Of a stretch of DNA of 64,000 bases, positions 1 to 10,880 are shown in pieces. This DNA is from Panorpa germanica (lineage: Eukaryota > Arthropoda > Insecta > Mecoptera > Panorpidae). The notes beneath the pieces were generated by a model. That model made no database searches, was not told where the DNA came from, and saw only the letters and a program-made list of their open reading frames with translations. The DNA lies in the NCBI GenBank assembly GCA_963678705.1, contig OY783206.1:16069807-16133806 (forward strand). The letters run 5' to 3'. Each line of letters starts with the position of its first letter. Positions within the stretch are counted from its first letter, which is position 1. The position numbers and the translations under genes are program-made.

Positions 1-483
1 AAGCAAATGAAGCTTTTTGTGATTCGAAAAGTTAACTTGACTGTGAATCAAGCTCATATAACTTGATTTAAAGGCATTCCAACTTGCAATATCACCGTAG
101 AAAGTTGGTACCGAGATACGAGGTAATTCAATATCGTTATTAGTATGATTGCATGAATTACTTATATTTAGAGATGATTCCGGTTCAGAATCAGGAAGGA
201 TTTCATTTACTACGGACTCTGTATCTAAATATTTGTTGTAAAGATCAGCACGTATATCATCTATTCTTTTTATTTCAGAAGCGTTATCAATACTTAGCTC
301 CTGTATTGAAGTGCAAGTTTCTTGTAATTCGTCATACAGAGGAAAACATTTAAAAGATCTTATTTTATAAATATTATAAGTGGCAGGATCATCTACATTT
401 ATTTTATCAATTAATTTGTTATGAATATCTAAAGTAGATTGAATGGAATGCAACTTAGCATTTAGTTTTCTTAATACTGACAT
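1..483 (-). CDS. BEL/Pao gag, N-terminal part (runs off window)
   Basis: Reading the minus strand from an ATG at 483 gives 161 codons with no stop to the window edge. The N-terminal ~100 residues are a charged, helical stretch. They are followed by a segment (LPRISVPTFYGDIASWNAF, then SLIHSQVNFSNHKKLHLL) with the hallmark of the DUF1759 gag domain of BEL/Pao retrotransposons. Gag forms the particle; the rest of gag and all of pol must lie to the left of the window. The leader and 5' LTR should lie at higher coordinates, but I could not define LTR ends there. This is a different copy from BEL-B (2847-8170), which lacks this domain. It is intact as far as seen, so it could belong to a complete element. 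Confidence 0.82.
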   Translation of the reverse strand, partial: MSVLRKLNAKLHSIQSTLDIHNKLIDKINVDDPATYNIYKIRSFKCFPLYDELQETCTSIQELSIDNASEIKRIDDIRADLYNKYLDTESVVNEILPDSEPESSLNISNSCNHTNNDIELPRISVPTFYGDIASWNAFKSSYMSLIHSQVNFSNHKKLHLL

Positions 484-1736
484 AGTGGTAATAAATATTA
501 TTAAATATTTAATTAAAACAGTAAATAAGTTATGTATATACCTAACAACGTTGTGGGGTTAAGGTATATGTGACCATTTCTATGAGAACGAATGTAAAAT
601 ATAATATTGAAAGCAATTATAAACAAGATGCAAATAGAGTTAGTAGTTATTTATCGGTAACATCAAAACTAGATCTTATATGCAGTATTTTATGCTCCAG
701 ATAACCAATTCCCAGCTATGTTGTAGTTTAATATGCAGAATTTCAATATTTTACCTCATAATCAATTTTCGAAGATGTTGTGGATTCACTTTGTCCAATT
801 CACAATAACGGTTCAAAAATGTTTGGTAGAGGACATCCGTTGCTCTAAGGACCAATGGTTGGTTGACTATAGGGTCTGGGTGTCTATATTTTATACAATT
901 AAGTAAACACCCAAATTAATGTGTATAAATTTGCTGATGTTTCGTTTGTAAAACCACTGATAATTATTTAATCTTTATTTAAACTATACGATTGTGAAAA
1001 TTGAACATACTTTTATAAACTATAAAAATGAATGAATTAATGAAACAAAATGATTCAAGTGATGTGATTTACAAAAATGATAAGGTAACTTAGATAATAA
1101 AATAATTTAATAATAAAAGAAATTTATAAATATTTAATAAAAGGTAAATATTTAGTTGTTTCTTTAACAATGATATTGAAGATTCGTGGTTTCGAGTCAA
1201 AGTTTACGAGGGTGTGAATAACCACTTTCCATACCTTCCATCAATGGGTGGATAATGATAACAACTCTCACTGGTAGAAGCATATTTTAGGTAATTATTC
1301 GATATAGCTGCCACTTTTGTTTTTTACTTTGTAAAAAAACTACTGCATTTTTGTATGTTTTATTATGCTTATTGTATTCTTAAAATATGTCAAAATCACT
1401 ACGTAATAATTATTTTACTACTTTTTATTAAGAAATAGAAGATATTGAGGGTTAAAGTTGACCAAAAAATGTGATATTTGACATCATTTTACACATAATT
1501 TCGTTAATATTGGCCAGTGTAATACTTACTTCCCAAGATTCAAACCAACAGCGCTTTCAATTCAAAAGCGCCGCGCTTTTTCTTTTTTTTTATACCAAAA
1601 TCGCTTTATTTCTTATAACAAAATTTTTATTATGTTTACTATACTTTTACTATTAATTTTAATATAATTACATCAAGCATAGTATTTATTTTTAAATGTT
1701 GATACGTAATTTAAAATATTAAAACTTTTATTTATT

Positions 1737-1748
<12 letters not shown>
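484..1748. other. AT-rich stretch without a recognised gene
   Basis: Apart from one candidate exon (755-875, minus) I see no coding, no clear LTR boundary and no TIR. It should include the leader and 5' LTR of the BEL element whose gag begins at 483. Confidence 0.5.
755..875 (-). other. Candidate spliced exon of unknown protein
   Basis: On the minus strand a 121-nt segment is bounded by an AG acceptor (weak pyrimidine tract) and a GTAAAA donor. It encodes a protein-like, well-mixed composition (for example ATDVLYQTFLNRYCELDK and NPQHLRKLIMR) that stands out from the AT-rich surroundings. The open frame extends a few codons upstream of the acceptor. I do not recognise the protein. It could be a host exon into whose intron the elements inserted, or a transposon scrap. 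Confidence 0.25.

Positions 1749-1808
<60 letters not shown>
1749..1808. repeat. (TA)n microsatellite
   Basis: A TA dinucleotide run abuts the Gypsy-A LTR. A matching (TA)n run lies at the other end of the element (33610-33632), so Gypsy-A inserted into a TA tract and its TSD cannot be resolved. Confidence 0.9.
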
Positions 1809-1812
<4 letters not shown>

Positions 1813-2408
1813 GGGGTGACAATGAGCCTATCCTTGTTGACGTTTCCAATTGTGGGTCTACCTTACACCTTAGTGGGTGTTAGCTAGATTACCAGCTGTG
1901 GTTTAGCTGTTTTGATCTTATTTCAATCCTTAGTTGAGCCCCCATTACAATTTAGCTTATTAAAAATAAAGTTCAATTAATTATTTTTCAAAGAAATTAT
2001 ATTACAAAAATAACTCACATATATAAAAATAGTTCACAACAATATTATTCAACAACAAATATTACAACTAGTAATATTGTTAATCGTATTCTAATTCTTA
2101 ATGTTATTAACAACTAGTTAATACTACATTTCCCGAATTTACTAATGACTGCCATACAAACTGTGTATGTACCTACTATCGCCATTTTAACAATCTTCTC
2201 TGTTGACCATGAATCATCGCATGTCGTAGCAAGCGACGTGTGTCGTGACCTGTTAGTGGGGTCCACAACTCGTTTCAAAAACAGAGCTAGTAACATTTGA
2301 ATATAACTTAATATTAGCAATGTTCCTAACCTTATTTATAGAGTTCTTTACTATATAATTACTATTTCTTACAAACTAATTATATCTAATCCTAAATAAT
2401 ATCCCACA
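1809..2408 (-). repeat. Gypsy-A 3' LTR
   Basis: A 600-bp LTR that matches 33009-33609 throughout with scattered substitutions. It begins TGTGGGGGTG and ends ATCCCACA in plus orientation. Confidence 0.93.
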
Positions 2409-2841
2409 TTCGGCCTATCCTGACTAGTAACTGTCCTCAGTTGCTACAATCATCCTGCCTATGGTTTCATCATATCTGCTGATGTAGAAGTCCTTATTGG
2501 TCCTTCACACTCTCCTGCTTTCTCCACGTCATAACGATCATTGCCTTTAATTTTCGTTATTTTGTATGGTCCTAAAAATTTAGCTTTAACTTTAGCTCCT
2601 GTTGCAAATTGTGTACGTTGTGTAGCCACTAAACTGTTCAGTGTATACTTTCTTGGTGCTTTACATTTCCTATTGTAGCTAGTCCTGTTTTCTTGCTGAG
2701 TTTTTAGAATATTTTCTTTAGCCTCTTCTCTCAGCTTCTCACGTTTATCTACAAACTAATTTTGTATTTCTTCTGTAATCAAATCTATTATTTTTATGTC
2801 TTGTTTGGTTTTCATTTTAACCCCAATCATCAATTCAAATG
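2409..2841 (-). pseudogene. Gypsy-A integrase C-terminal part
   Basis: The minus-strand translation after the BEL-B insertion reads through the C-terminal part of a Ty3 integrase, including GPYKITKIKGNDRYDVEK, a GPY/F-like chromatin- or DNA-contact module, and ends near a VATEDSY tail. Two in-frame stops (one after an EEIQN stretch, one after a DMMKP stretch) make it a pseudogene. The same tail is fused directly to protease and RT-scar sequence in Gypsy-D (43627-43800), so this copy keeps more of the integrase. The upstream part of the same integrase lies at 8176-8542, beyond BEL-B. Confidence 0.75.
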
Positions 2842-2846
2842 GTGTC

Positions 2847-3474
2847 TGTTTGGGGAGTTTGGACCTTTGTAGATCTATAAGCAGGCTGTGGGCTTATCTG
2901 CGATCTGGTAGCGGTTTCCAAGTTCTCGAACGGCAAATGTCGCTCAGTTCCTTTCAATAGCTTAGGGTGCGCACAATTTGTTATGAAGGACCTTTTTGTT
3001 ATTAACTAATTAACAGCAAAACATCAGAACTTTTTTAGATTACATTTATTTTAAAACTACACTACTGAATTACATAAATTGATTAAATATTTTAATTGAT
3101 AAAAATACTAGTTACGACAATAAGTAAATGTAACTCGCGGTTTTAGTTAGGTATAATAATATGTGTAATTATTATTTTTTGTATATGCACTAATAGGTTA
3201 AAGCGTGCGTTACGTTCCAGGTTTGAGTTAATAAGACTGAATCGGAAACATTTACGTAGTGTGGAACCCTAGAGAAGTGACTCATATAAACAAAGGATGT
3301 TTACATAAGAAATAGTATCGTTTGCCCAAAGCGAGAAGTATATATGTGTGTATAAAAACAAATAGGCATAAAATATAAATGAATTAAAACATAGAAATCT
3401 TAAAACTAACATTAATTAAAAATAAAGGCAAGATATTGATATATAAATATGAATATTGCATGCATTTATGAACA
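2847..3474 (-). repeat. BEL-B 3' LTR (628 bp)
   Basis: Begins TGTTTGGGGAG and ends CATTTATGAACA. It matches 7514-8170 except for a 29-bp segment missing here just after the TTAACTAATTAA stretch. Confidence 0.92.
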
Positions 3475-3517
3475 TTCTCCCGGGCGTTGAAATTGGGATA
3501 TGTTATCAAAGTTTCAA

Positions 3518-4525
3518 TTAATGTTCGATTGGTAGTGGAGCAAGATGTCGCACTAGACGTTTTAATTCGCCTTTGATTGTTTTTATAGTGGCTAGACGAG
3601 CCGTTAAATCATCACTGACACTCACTTTCACAATACGACCCAACATCCAGTGTGATGGAGGTAGATTAGGTTCTTTGATTAAAACCAAACTTCCGGGCTG
3701 CGGTACAACACCTGTAGAAGTTTTCCATTTGGAAAGTTGATTGCAGTGTCCAAGATAATCATTCGACCAGCGTTTCCAGAAGTTTTGAATGCAGTCCTGA
3801 AGTTGTGTGAAGCGCTGCATTCTGCTAAGATTGATTGGAGCGTCCTCTGCAGGAGCGATGCTAGTAAGCTGCCGTCCTATTAGTAGGTGTCCAGGTGTGA
3901 TGGGAACTAGGTCGTTAGGATCATTGGAGGCGGGGTAAAGAGGGCGAGAATTGAGTATTGCCTCTATTTGGGTTAGCAATGTATAAGTGTCTTCGAAAGT
4001 AAAGTGATTATTTTGTATAACGCGTTTAAGATGTGCTTTTGTGGACTTGATGTTACTCTCCCACAAACCTCCCCAACTAGGCGAGTATGGTGGAATGAAC
4101 TTCCATGTAATGGTTAAATCAGAAGCCACAGTTTCAATTGTTTTTGCATTATTTCCATCCGATAAAAATTTACCTAAGGCCCGGCTGGCGCCAACAAAGT
4201 TTGTGCCGTTATCAGAATAAATGATATTAGGTTTGCCTCTGCGCGATATGAATCGATTCAGAGCAGCTAAGAAGCACTGAGTCGTAAGTTCAGTAACCAA
4301 TTCTAAATGTATTGCCTTTGTTGCGAAGCAGATAAATAAGCAAATATAAGATTTTAATAGTTTACTACCTCGGCCATATTTGTTTCTGACCATAATAGGG
4401 CCAGCATAATCGACGCCGGTGTCTTTGAACGGAAAGTCCAAAGAAACTCTTGCAAATGGAAGAGAACCCATTTTTGGTGATGGAAAACGCGGTTTTTGTC
4501 TGAAACATGTCACAGCGATGTACAA
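3518..4525 (-). CDS. BEL-B integrase catalytic core and C-terminal domain
   Basis: A 335-codon frame. It opens with the segment just before the core (VDYAGPIMVRN), then LFICFATKAIHLEL. The second acidic residue is in IIYSDNGTNFVG and the glutamate in PPYSPSWGGLWES, giving a DDE triad of retroviral-type integrase. The C-terminal ~100 residues (PGSLVLIKE, SHWMLGRIVKV, RLVRHLAPL) match the DUF5641-like tail found in BEL/Pao polyproteins. It overlaps the upstream frame (4365-5774) by 161 nt in another phase, so one indel separates two parts of what was a single pol. The protein inserts element cDNA into chromosomes. The catalytic residues look complete, but the frame break makes a functional product doubtful. 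Confidence 0.85.
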   Translation of the reverse strand: MYIAVTCFRQKPRFPSPKMGSLPFARVSLDFPFKDTGVDYAGPIMVRNKYGRGSKLLKSYICLFICFATKAIHLELVTELTTQCFLAALNRFISRRGKPNIIYSDNGTNFVGASRALGKFLSDGNNAKTIETVASDLTITWKFIPPYSPSWGGLWESNIKSTKAHLKRVIQNNHFTFEDTYTLLTQIEAILNSRPLYPASNDPNDLVPITPGHLLIGRQLTSIAPAEDAPINLSRMQRFTQLQDCIQNFWKRWSNDYLGHCNQLSKWKTSTGVVPQPGSLVLIKEPNLPPSHWMLGRIVKVSVSDDLTARLATIKTIKGELKRLVRHLAPLPIEH

Positions 4526-5774
4526 TGTTTTTTGCTAACGAAATGCCTTTAATGGGCCAATATTGGTCCCTTATGCTGAATAATAATTTTTGAGGGCCTG
4601 GATGAAATAATCTCAGGTGTTCCTTCTCCATTATCAGCGTTGTTAATTTGTGTTTGTTGTGTAGAACAATAGGATGCCGTCTGTGAAATTCGAAATTTGA
4701 ATATTTTAGTCTGCCACCTACTCTAATGATGTCGTTATCGTCGAGAAAGGGATTGAGACAGAGCAATGTGCTTTTGTTTGCTAAAGGTGCGTTACACTTT
4801 AGAGCTTTTAATTCAGACGCAAAATGTTCTTTTTGTGCTAACTTCACAAGAAGTTGCATTGAATCTTGTAATTCTGTAACCGTTAAAATGCCGTTTGCCT
4901 TATTTTGTTTGTTTCTACAGTTATGTATAAAACGTAGGCAATACGCGGTGACTCTATTGAGAGTTCTTAAGTTTGAGAATGTATCAAATATAGGATTTGA
5001 TTTGGTTATGGAATGATTCGCCAATATAATTGATTTATATTGCTTGTTATTAGCACACTTTCTTTCAAGTGACAGAAAGCGTTTAGTAGTGGCCGTCTTG
5101 GAATCTCCTAGCATTGATGCAGGCAATTTTAGTGGTAAAGTTACTACAAATCTACCATCGGAATCGCGAGTGGTAGTTTTATTGAAATGTTCTTGACACG
5201 CCTGTTCCTCTATCGTTAAAGAGCTACATTCCTTAACAGACTCAATTTCCCGAAACTTGGGCATTTGAGTTTGTAAAGATGCGTGGTAACAATGAGCATT
5301 GTTGTTGTTAGTATTAACTTTATAGTTGGTAACTATCCAACCCAAGGAGGTACGTTGCAAATTTAATCGATTATTAAAAAGCTTTGTATTGCCAACACGT
5401 AGGAGCTTCCAAAATATATCGGCACCCAATAATAAATCCACCGATTGTGGTTTATTAAAACTAGGATCCGCTAGTTTTATATTAGAGGGTATTGCTAAAT
5501 TGTTAATATCCAAGGTAGTGTGTGGAATATTATCAGTTATTTTGTCTATTAGGAGACAGTTTACAAATGTTTTGTAATTTGTATTTGCAGAATGTAAAGC
5601 GATTTTTACCTGCTGATTTATTTTAGTTTCCGAATTACCGATTCCCGAAATTACCACGTGCGATTGTTTGGTAGGAATATTTAATTTGCTAATTAAACGA
5701 TTGGTAATGAAACTAGTTTGACTACGATTGTCAAGAAGTGCGCGAGCGATAATCGAGCTTACCGTCTTTATCAA
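4365..5774 (-). CDS. BEL-B pol fragment: protease region joined to integrase zinc finger
   Basis: A 469-codon frame. The N-terminal ~170 residues resemble the DUF1758 aspartic-protease domain of BEL elements, but the expected catalytic D-S/T-G is LLDNRSQTSF, so the active site looks ruined. After about residue 250 the sequence passes directly into the segment before integrase (SNLRTLNRVTAYC). It ends in the H2C2 zinc finger (HLRLFHPGPQKLL, YWPIKG, IVHRC). The palm motifs of RT and RNase H are absent, so more than a kilobase was deleted in frame. A further frame (5731-5964) carries the upstream part of the protease region with a frameshift near 5750. Confidence 0.8.
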   Translation of the reverse strand: MIKTVSSIIARALLDNRSQTSFITNRLISKLNIPTKQSHVVISGIGNSETKINQQVKIALHSANTNYKTFVNCLLIDKITDNIPHTTLDINNLAIPSNIKLADPSFNKPQSVDLLLGADIFWKLLRVGNTKLFNNRLNLQRTSLGWIVTNYKVNTNNNNAHCYHASLQTQMPKFREIESVKECSSLTIEEQACQEHFNKTTTRDSDGRFVVTLPLKLPASMLGDSKTATTKRFLSLERKCANNKQYKSIILANHSITKSNPIFDTFSNLRTLNRVTAYCLRFIHNCRNKQNKANGILTVTELQDSMQLLVKLAQKEHFASELKALKCNAPLANKSTLLCLNPFLDDNDIIRVGGRLKYSNFEFHRRHPIVLHNKHKLTTLIMEKEHLRLFHPGPQKLLFSIRDQYWPIKGISLAKNIVHRCDMFQTKTAFSITKNGFSSICKSFFGLSVQRHRRRLCWPYYGQKQIWPR

Positions 5775-5964
5775 GAATGCTTACCAAAGCGGTCGAAAAC
5801 ATTACTTGATTTGTCCAATTGACATGCGCAGTAAAGGTGTTAGAAGTGCTAGCTTTAGGAACAGAAGTATCCGAATCTTCTGTTTCAATATGTAGCAATG
5901 AATGGTGTTTTTTGTTGCTATGCAGTGTTTGAATGTGTTGTATGGTAAAGCGGTTTTTACCCAA

Positions 5965-6236
5965 AAAGTTTTAAAATATTTTACAATAAGTGTAAAATAC
6001 AGAATTCTTACGATCTATGAGACGCAATCAAAACGTTTTTAGAATGTTTTACAATCGGTGTAAAATACAGAATTCCTACGATCTATGAGTCGTATTCAAA
6101 ACGCTTTAAAATGTTTCACAATCAGTGTAAAAAACATAGAATTCCTACGAACTACGAGTCGTAATTAAAACGATTTAAAATGTATAACAACACTGCAAGA
6201 CACCGAATTTTTACGATCTATGAGTCGTAATTAAAA
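5965..6236. repeat. ~68-bp minisatellite between BEL-B gag and pol
   Basis: Four diverged copies of a unit containing GAATTCCTACGATCTATGAG (near 6002, 6070, 6139 and 6205) separate the gag and protease frames. They contain frequent stops. The array probably expanded inside the element after it lost coding function. Confidence 0.8.
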
Positions 6237-6719
6237 ATGCAATGACTGGTGTTTCTTTTTGCAAGTATTGCAACTGTATTTTGAATTACAGCTGTTAGTA
6301 GTGTGACCTTTGCGTAAGCAATTTAGGCACAGCTGTCTTTTTCGGATCTCGTCGATTCGAGTCCTTACGTTAAGTTTTAAAAAATTATTACAATGTCCAA
6401 TAATGTGATCTTTATTGCAAAGCAGGCATTTGTCGCGTTGTGAAACTAAAAGGGATTTATGAAGTCTCGAGTTGTGGGTAAAGTTAGAATCACAATTGTG
6501 TTCATCTAATTTATTTTCATCTTCTGTCAATTCTATCATTTGAGCGTGAATTTTATCAATAGAAGAAATTTGTGGTTGCCATTGTTTATAACAAATTTTT
6601 ATTTCTTCCACATCGTACGTGGATGAATCTGCTATATCAATATTTTTATTTGCCTGGCTACATTGTATTAATGTTAATTTAATACGATGTCTTTTTGTAT
6701 TTGAAGTTTTTAACGACAT
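6231..6719 (-). pseudogene. BEL-B gag C-terminal zinc-knuckle part
   Basis: A 162-codon frame. Its C-terminal half carries the typical Cys/His cluster of BEL gag: CLLCNKDHIIGHC, then RQLCLNCLRKGHTTNSC, then CNTCKKKHQSLH. These fingers bind genomic RNA. The DUF1759 domain that normally precedes them is absent; the N-terminal ~80 residues are charged and not recognisable. It sits next to the 68-bp minisatellite, which cuts it off from pol. Confidence 0.75.
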
Positions 6720-7513
6720 TGTGAATGGAGCTTTAAATAATTTTTACGAACTCTTTTTAAATGTATATTTAAAAATGATTTAATGTATATATTATTGTTC
6801 GAAATAATATTAGTTGTGGGCTATTACGTAACAGACGTAATACGAACCCTGTGTTCAATAACACAAATGTTTGAATGTATATGCCCTACGCAGTCCATAG
6901 TCCAGTAGTAGAACGTTAATGACTGAAGTATAAACGGCAAAAGTTGTGTCCAAATAACACGAAATACGAGCTCTAAAAAATAGTCATAGCCTAGTAAGGC
7001 GTTAAATGACTAGATTAAACGAGGCAAGAGGATGTGTAAAAATAACACGAAATACGTTGCTCTTAAACAGAACAGTCATAGTCTAGTAGTGACGTTAAAT
7101 GACTGGAATATACGAGCGAACGGCTTATCAAGTTCAACAGAACTCACACAAACAATAATAAATTATGTGAGTGAGACGCATGAATGACGTAATGAATGTT
7201 AAAAATATTCATTGATGGCCAAACACCTTGAAATAATGCATTAACAACTAAAACGTAATATATGTAAAAGTGTATAAAAATAAAATGTAAATGAAAAACC
7301 CAAAATAGAGATAATATTAAGGATAGGTGGAATTTATAAGATTGTTCAGGAATACCTTGACCACCACTGGCGTGTGAAGTTCTTTGTTCGAAGCTGATCC
7401 CAAAATGGCTGCAACTTCTGCGTAGTTTTTGATGAAAATTGGGCGCAAAAATGAGGTTTTTTGCTGGTATGTTCACCTTGCTGATGAATATCCGGTTCGA
7501 AGAAGGACCAAAA
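6720..7513 (-). other. BEL-B 5' leader with ~92-bp tandem repeats
   Basis: No ORF of note. Three diverged repeats marked by CGTTAAATGACT (near 6902, 6992 and 7086) fill 6880-7130. The part next to the LTR would contain the primer-binding site, which I could not assign to a tRNA. Confidence 0.55.
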
Positions 7514-8170
7514 TGTTTGGGGAGTTTGGACCTTTGTAGATCTATAAGCAGGCTGTGGGCTTATCTGCGATCTGGTAGCGGTTTCCAAGTTCTCGAACGG
7601 CAAATGTCGCTCAGTTCCTTTCAATAGCTTAGGGTGCGCACAATTTGTTATGAAGGACCTTTTTGTTATTAACTAATTAATAACAATTTTTTATTTATAT
7701 CAAAAGACACAGCAAAACATCAGAACTTTTTTAGATTACATTTATTTTAAAACTACACTACTGAATTACATAAATTGATTAAATATTTTAATTGATAAAA
7801 ATACTAGTTACGACAATAAGTAAATGTAACTCGCGGTTTTAGTTAGGTATAATAATATGTGTAATTATTATTTTTTGTATATGCACTAATAGGTTAAAGC
7901 GTGCGTTACGTTCCAGGTTTGAGTTAATAAGACTGAATCGGAAACATTTACGTAGTGTGGAACCCTAGAGAAGTGACTCATATAAACAAAGGATGTTTAC
8001 ATAAGAAATAGTATCGTTTGCCCAAAGCGAGAAGTATATATGTGTGTATAAAAACAAATAGGCATAAAATATAAATGAATTAAAACATAGAAATCTTAAA
8101 ACTAACATTAATTAAAAATAAAGGCAAGATATTGATATATAAATATGAATATTGCATGCATTTATGAACA
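7514..8170 (-). repeat. BEL-B 5' LTR (657 bp)
   Basis: Same ends as 2847-3474. It contains the 29-bp segment absent from the other LTR. Confidence 0.92.
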
Positions 8171-8175
8171 GTGTC

Positions 8176-8542
8176 ATTTTAATACCTCTTTGATAAGTAC
8201 TGTTTAGCATTAACTGTAGTTTACTTACATGTAAATACCACTTACTAGGATCTCTTAGGGCTAACTTTGTTAACACAGGTACAATAATTCCATTTATTCG
8301 TTCAACCTGGCCATTACCCCTTGGTACTCCTGTAGTTATTAACACATGTTCAATGTTTTCTGCAGAACAATAATCTTTGAGATCTGTTGAAGTAAAAGCT
8401 GTACCCCTGTCAGAAATTAACCTTCTTGGGTTTCCGAATACTGCTATCACTTTCAATTTCTGTAATACTTCATTAGTGCCTGTTGATTTATTAGGAAACA
8501 AGCAAACAAATTTTGTAAAAACATCTACTATAACGATAATAT
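8176..8542 (-). pseudogene. Gypsy-A integrase core, 3' half
   Basis: The minus-strand frame shows a Ty3-type integrase core: first acidic residue in IVDVFTKFVCLFP, second in RRLISDRGTAFTS, glutamate in GVPRGNGQVERING. Gypsy-C interrupts it at 8543, directly before the first core strand, and BEL-B interrupts it at 8175 downstream. The upstream zinc-finger part is at 14208-14478. The core residues are present, so the gene was disrupted by insertion rather than by point decay. Confidence 0.85.
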
Positions 8543-8888
8543 TGATACCACCAGTCTCGAGGAGACGCAGGATTTGTTGATGACTTAAGACAATAAACAC
8601 GGAACACGTGCAATGATATCACCAGTCTCGAGGAGACACAGGATTTGTTGCTGACTTAAGACAATAAACATGCTAGGAATAATTAAGACTGACATGAAAC
8701 ATATGCGGGTGGGAACTGTGCTTGAACCTCGAGAGTGACTCGGGTTTGGCATTCTGACTTACGGCCTCTGACTGGAAGGGTTGAGCTGATTACATTTTTA
8801 TAATACTACATATTTAATTTCGGATTTATTACTAATAAATATATTCTTGTTCAATTGATTGTAATGTTTTAATTAAACAACCCTAACA
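8543..8888 (+). repeat. Gypsy-C 5' LTR
   Basis: 346 bp. It contains an internal tandem duplication of ~75 bp, each copy with the short hairpin GTCTCGAGGAGAC and the sequence GACTTAAGACAATAAACA. The polyadenylation-like AATAAA lies inside each copy. Confidence 0.95.
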
Positions 8889-9394
8889 TATCAGAAGTGG
8901 GATAATACATGAAAATTTTTATTCTCTAAACCACGCGGAAAGTGCAGAAATAGTGAAATAGAAAAAAAAGTATTTTTTTTCTTTGTTTGTCCGGTAACAA
9001 GGGCGTGACAAATATATAATTTGTGTGTGAGCAGCGGCATGGCTAATTCACTGACATGGTTATAAATACATGTGGATAATATTATGGATATGTGTTTTGC
9101 AGAAAATACATAAAGGAATTTTTAAGAAAAATTTAATTTTCGTGTTGATTGAGTATGCAGAGTAATATTTATTGTGTACGTGATAATGAGTAATGTGAGC
9201 AGTGAAAGCGTTATACAGCTTTAATTGGAGTGACATTGGTGGAGTGAAATAATACGGACATTGTTTTGTGAAGTTAATAAGTAGCAGGAGTAAAGATTGG
9301 AATTCTTGGAACAGGAGTAAATATTGGAACCTGTAAAAGTTGACATTGGAGAGATAATTATTGTTGTAAAGAAGTTCACGGATGATTACTTAGT

Positions 9395-9900
9395 GATATT
9401 AAAGTGTGATGAAAAGTTTGAGGACATGTGATAATAGAATTTAAAAGGACATTGCTTTAAATATTAAAGTGTGATGAAAAGTTTGAGGACATGTGATAAT
9501 AGAATTTAAAAGGACATTGCTTTAAATATTAAAGTGTGATGAAAAGTTTGAGGACATGTGATAATAGAATTTAAAAGGACATTGCTTTAAATATTAAAGT
9601 GTGATGAAAAGTTTGAGGACATGTGATAATAGAATTAAAAGGACATTGCTTTAAATATTAAAGTGTGATGAAAAGTTTGAGGACATGTGATAATAGAATT
9701 TAAAAGGACATTGCTTTAAACATTAAAGTGTGATGAAAAGTTTGAGGACGTGTGATAATATAATGTAAAAACACATTGCTGTAAGCATTAAGGTGTGCTG
9801 GAAAAGTTAGAGAGCAAGTGATAGTACAATTCAAGAGGAAAATTGCTTTACGCATTTGAGTATAGTGAAAAGTTTGAGAGCAAGTCGGTGGTGCGATTTA
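9395..9900 (+). repeat. 65-bp minisatellite in Gypsy-C
   Basis: Units marked by GTTTGAGGACATGTGATAAT begin near 9421, 9486, 9551, 9616, 9680 and 9745 (period 64-65), followed by two degenerate units to about 9900. No coding potential. Confidence 0.9.
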
Positions 9901-10880
9901 ATAGGGCATTGCCATAGACATTTATTTAGAGACGCTTGTGTGTATGAGACACCTTGCAGAGTACCATATGGAGAAGTTAGAAATGCGGATAAAATTCGAA
10001 TATGAGTGAGGAACATATGGTTGACGTAGTTATAAGTTGAATACCAGTTTTGAGTATTTAGAGGAATGGCAAATCGGCGAGATGTTCAATATTGAATTAA
10101 ACGGCTACAAGAGTTCACATACGACACAGTAGGCGAGAGCATTGATGCTTGATTCTGATTACTATGTCCAGATATTATCTGGGTTTGGTTAAAATCAAAT
10201 TTAATTGGTTATGTGCAAGCACAATCATGAATATGAAAAGGAAAACTTGATGACAAAAAAGAAAATTCGTTAAAGAAAATAGACAGAGGAAAAATGGGAA
10301 AAAAAGAAGAAAAACAGTTTTATAAGAAGGAAAATATAGTTAACAGAATAGATGTTATGGACTGGGAGGACTTCATTAGCAGTATACCATTGGCAGACAG
10401 GTGGAAAAAGTGATACAGAGTAATGAAGAAAATGGTAATAGAATAAAAGAATCAGGGAAGGCAAGGCAATGGGTGGGGACATCATAGTGGAGGCGATGTA
10501 TCAGCTTTAAAAAAGGAAGTTATTAGAGAAGCAACGGGCAGAAAATAATTTGAAATAGAATAGTGAAATGTAATAGATTATCTATTGTAAAATGTAGATA
10601 AAATGTGATATATTGGTTTAAAGTGCTAATAACTTCAATAGTCGATGCACTAGAAAAATAAAAATATGAAAAGGGGTTCACAAGGCCGTCTACCGTCAGG
10701 ACGAGTAATGTTAAATGTCACCACAGCAGTAAAGAGGCACAAAATAATGTTCAAGGCGATCGCAAGCGGAGCAAGTCTGGTGAAAATGGTACTGGACATA
10801 ATTCGAGGGATAATCGACACAACGGAAAAGATCGGAAAGTTGTAACAACTATGGAGAGACGTTACATTTTATAGTAGAGC
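9901..10880 (+). other. Gypsy-C interior without recognisable coding
   Basis: This is where gag should be. I see no frame with gag-like sequence; stops are frequent in all plus frames. Confidence 0.5.

Larger units (their letters stand above)
2842..8175 (-). mobile_element. BEL-B: BEL/Pao retrotransposon with 5-bp TSD, RT deleted
   Basis: Direct LTRs at 2847-3474 and 7514-8170 are bracketed by gtgtc (2842-2846 and 8171-8175). Order on the minus strand: leader, gag zinc-knuckle remnant (6231-6719), a minisatellite (5965-6236), aspartic-protease region, integrase zinc finger, integrase core and DUF5641-like tail. RT/RNase H is missing and the gag N-terminus is lost. The element sits inside Gypsy-A integrase; the flanking Gypsy-A frame is contiguous across the TSD. 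Confidence 0.92.
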
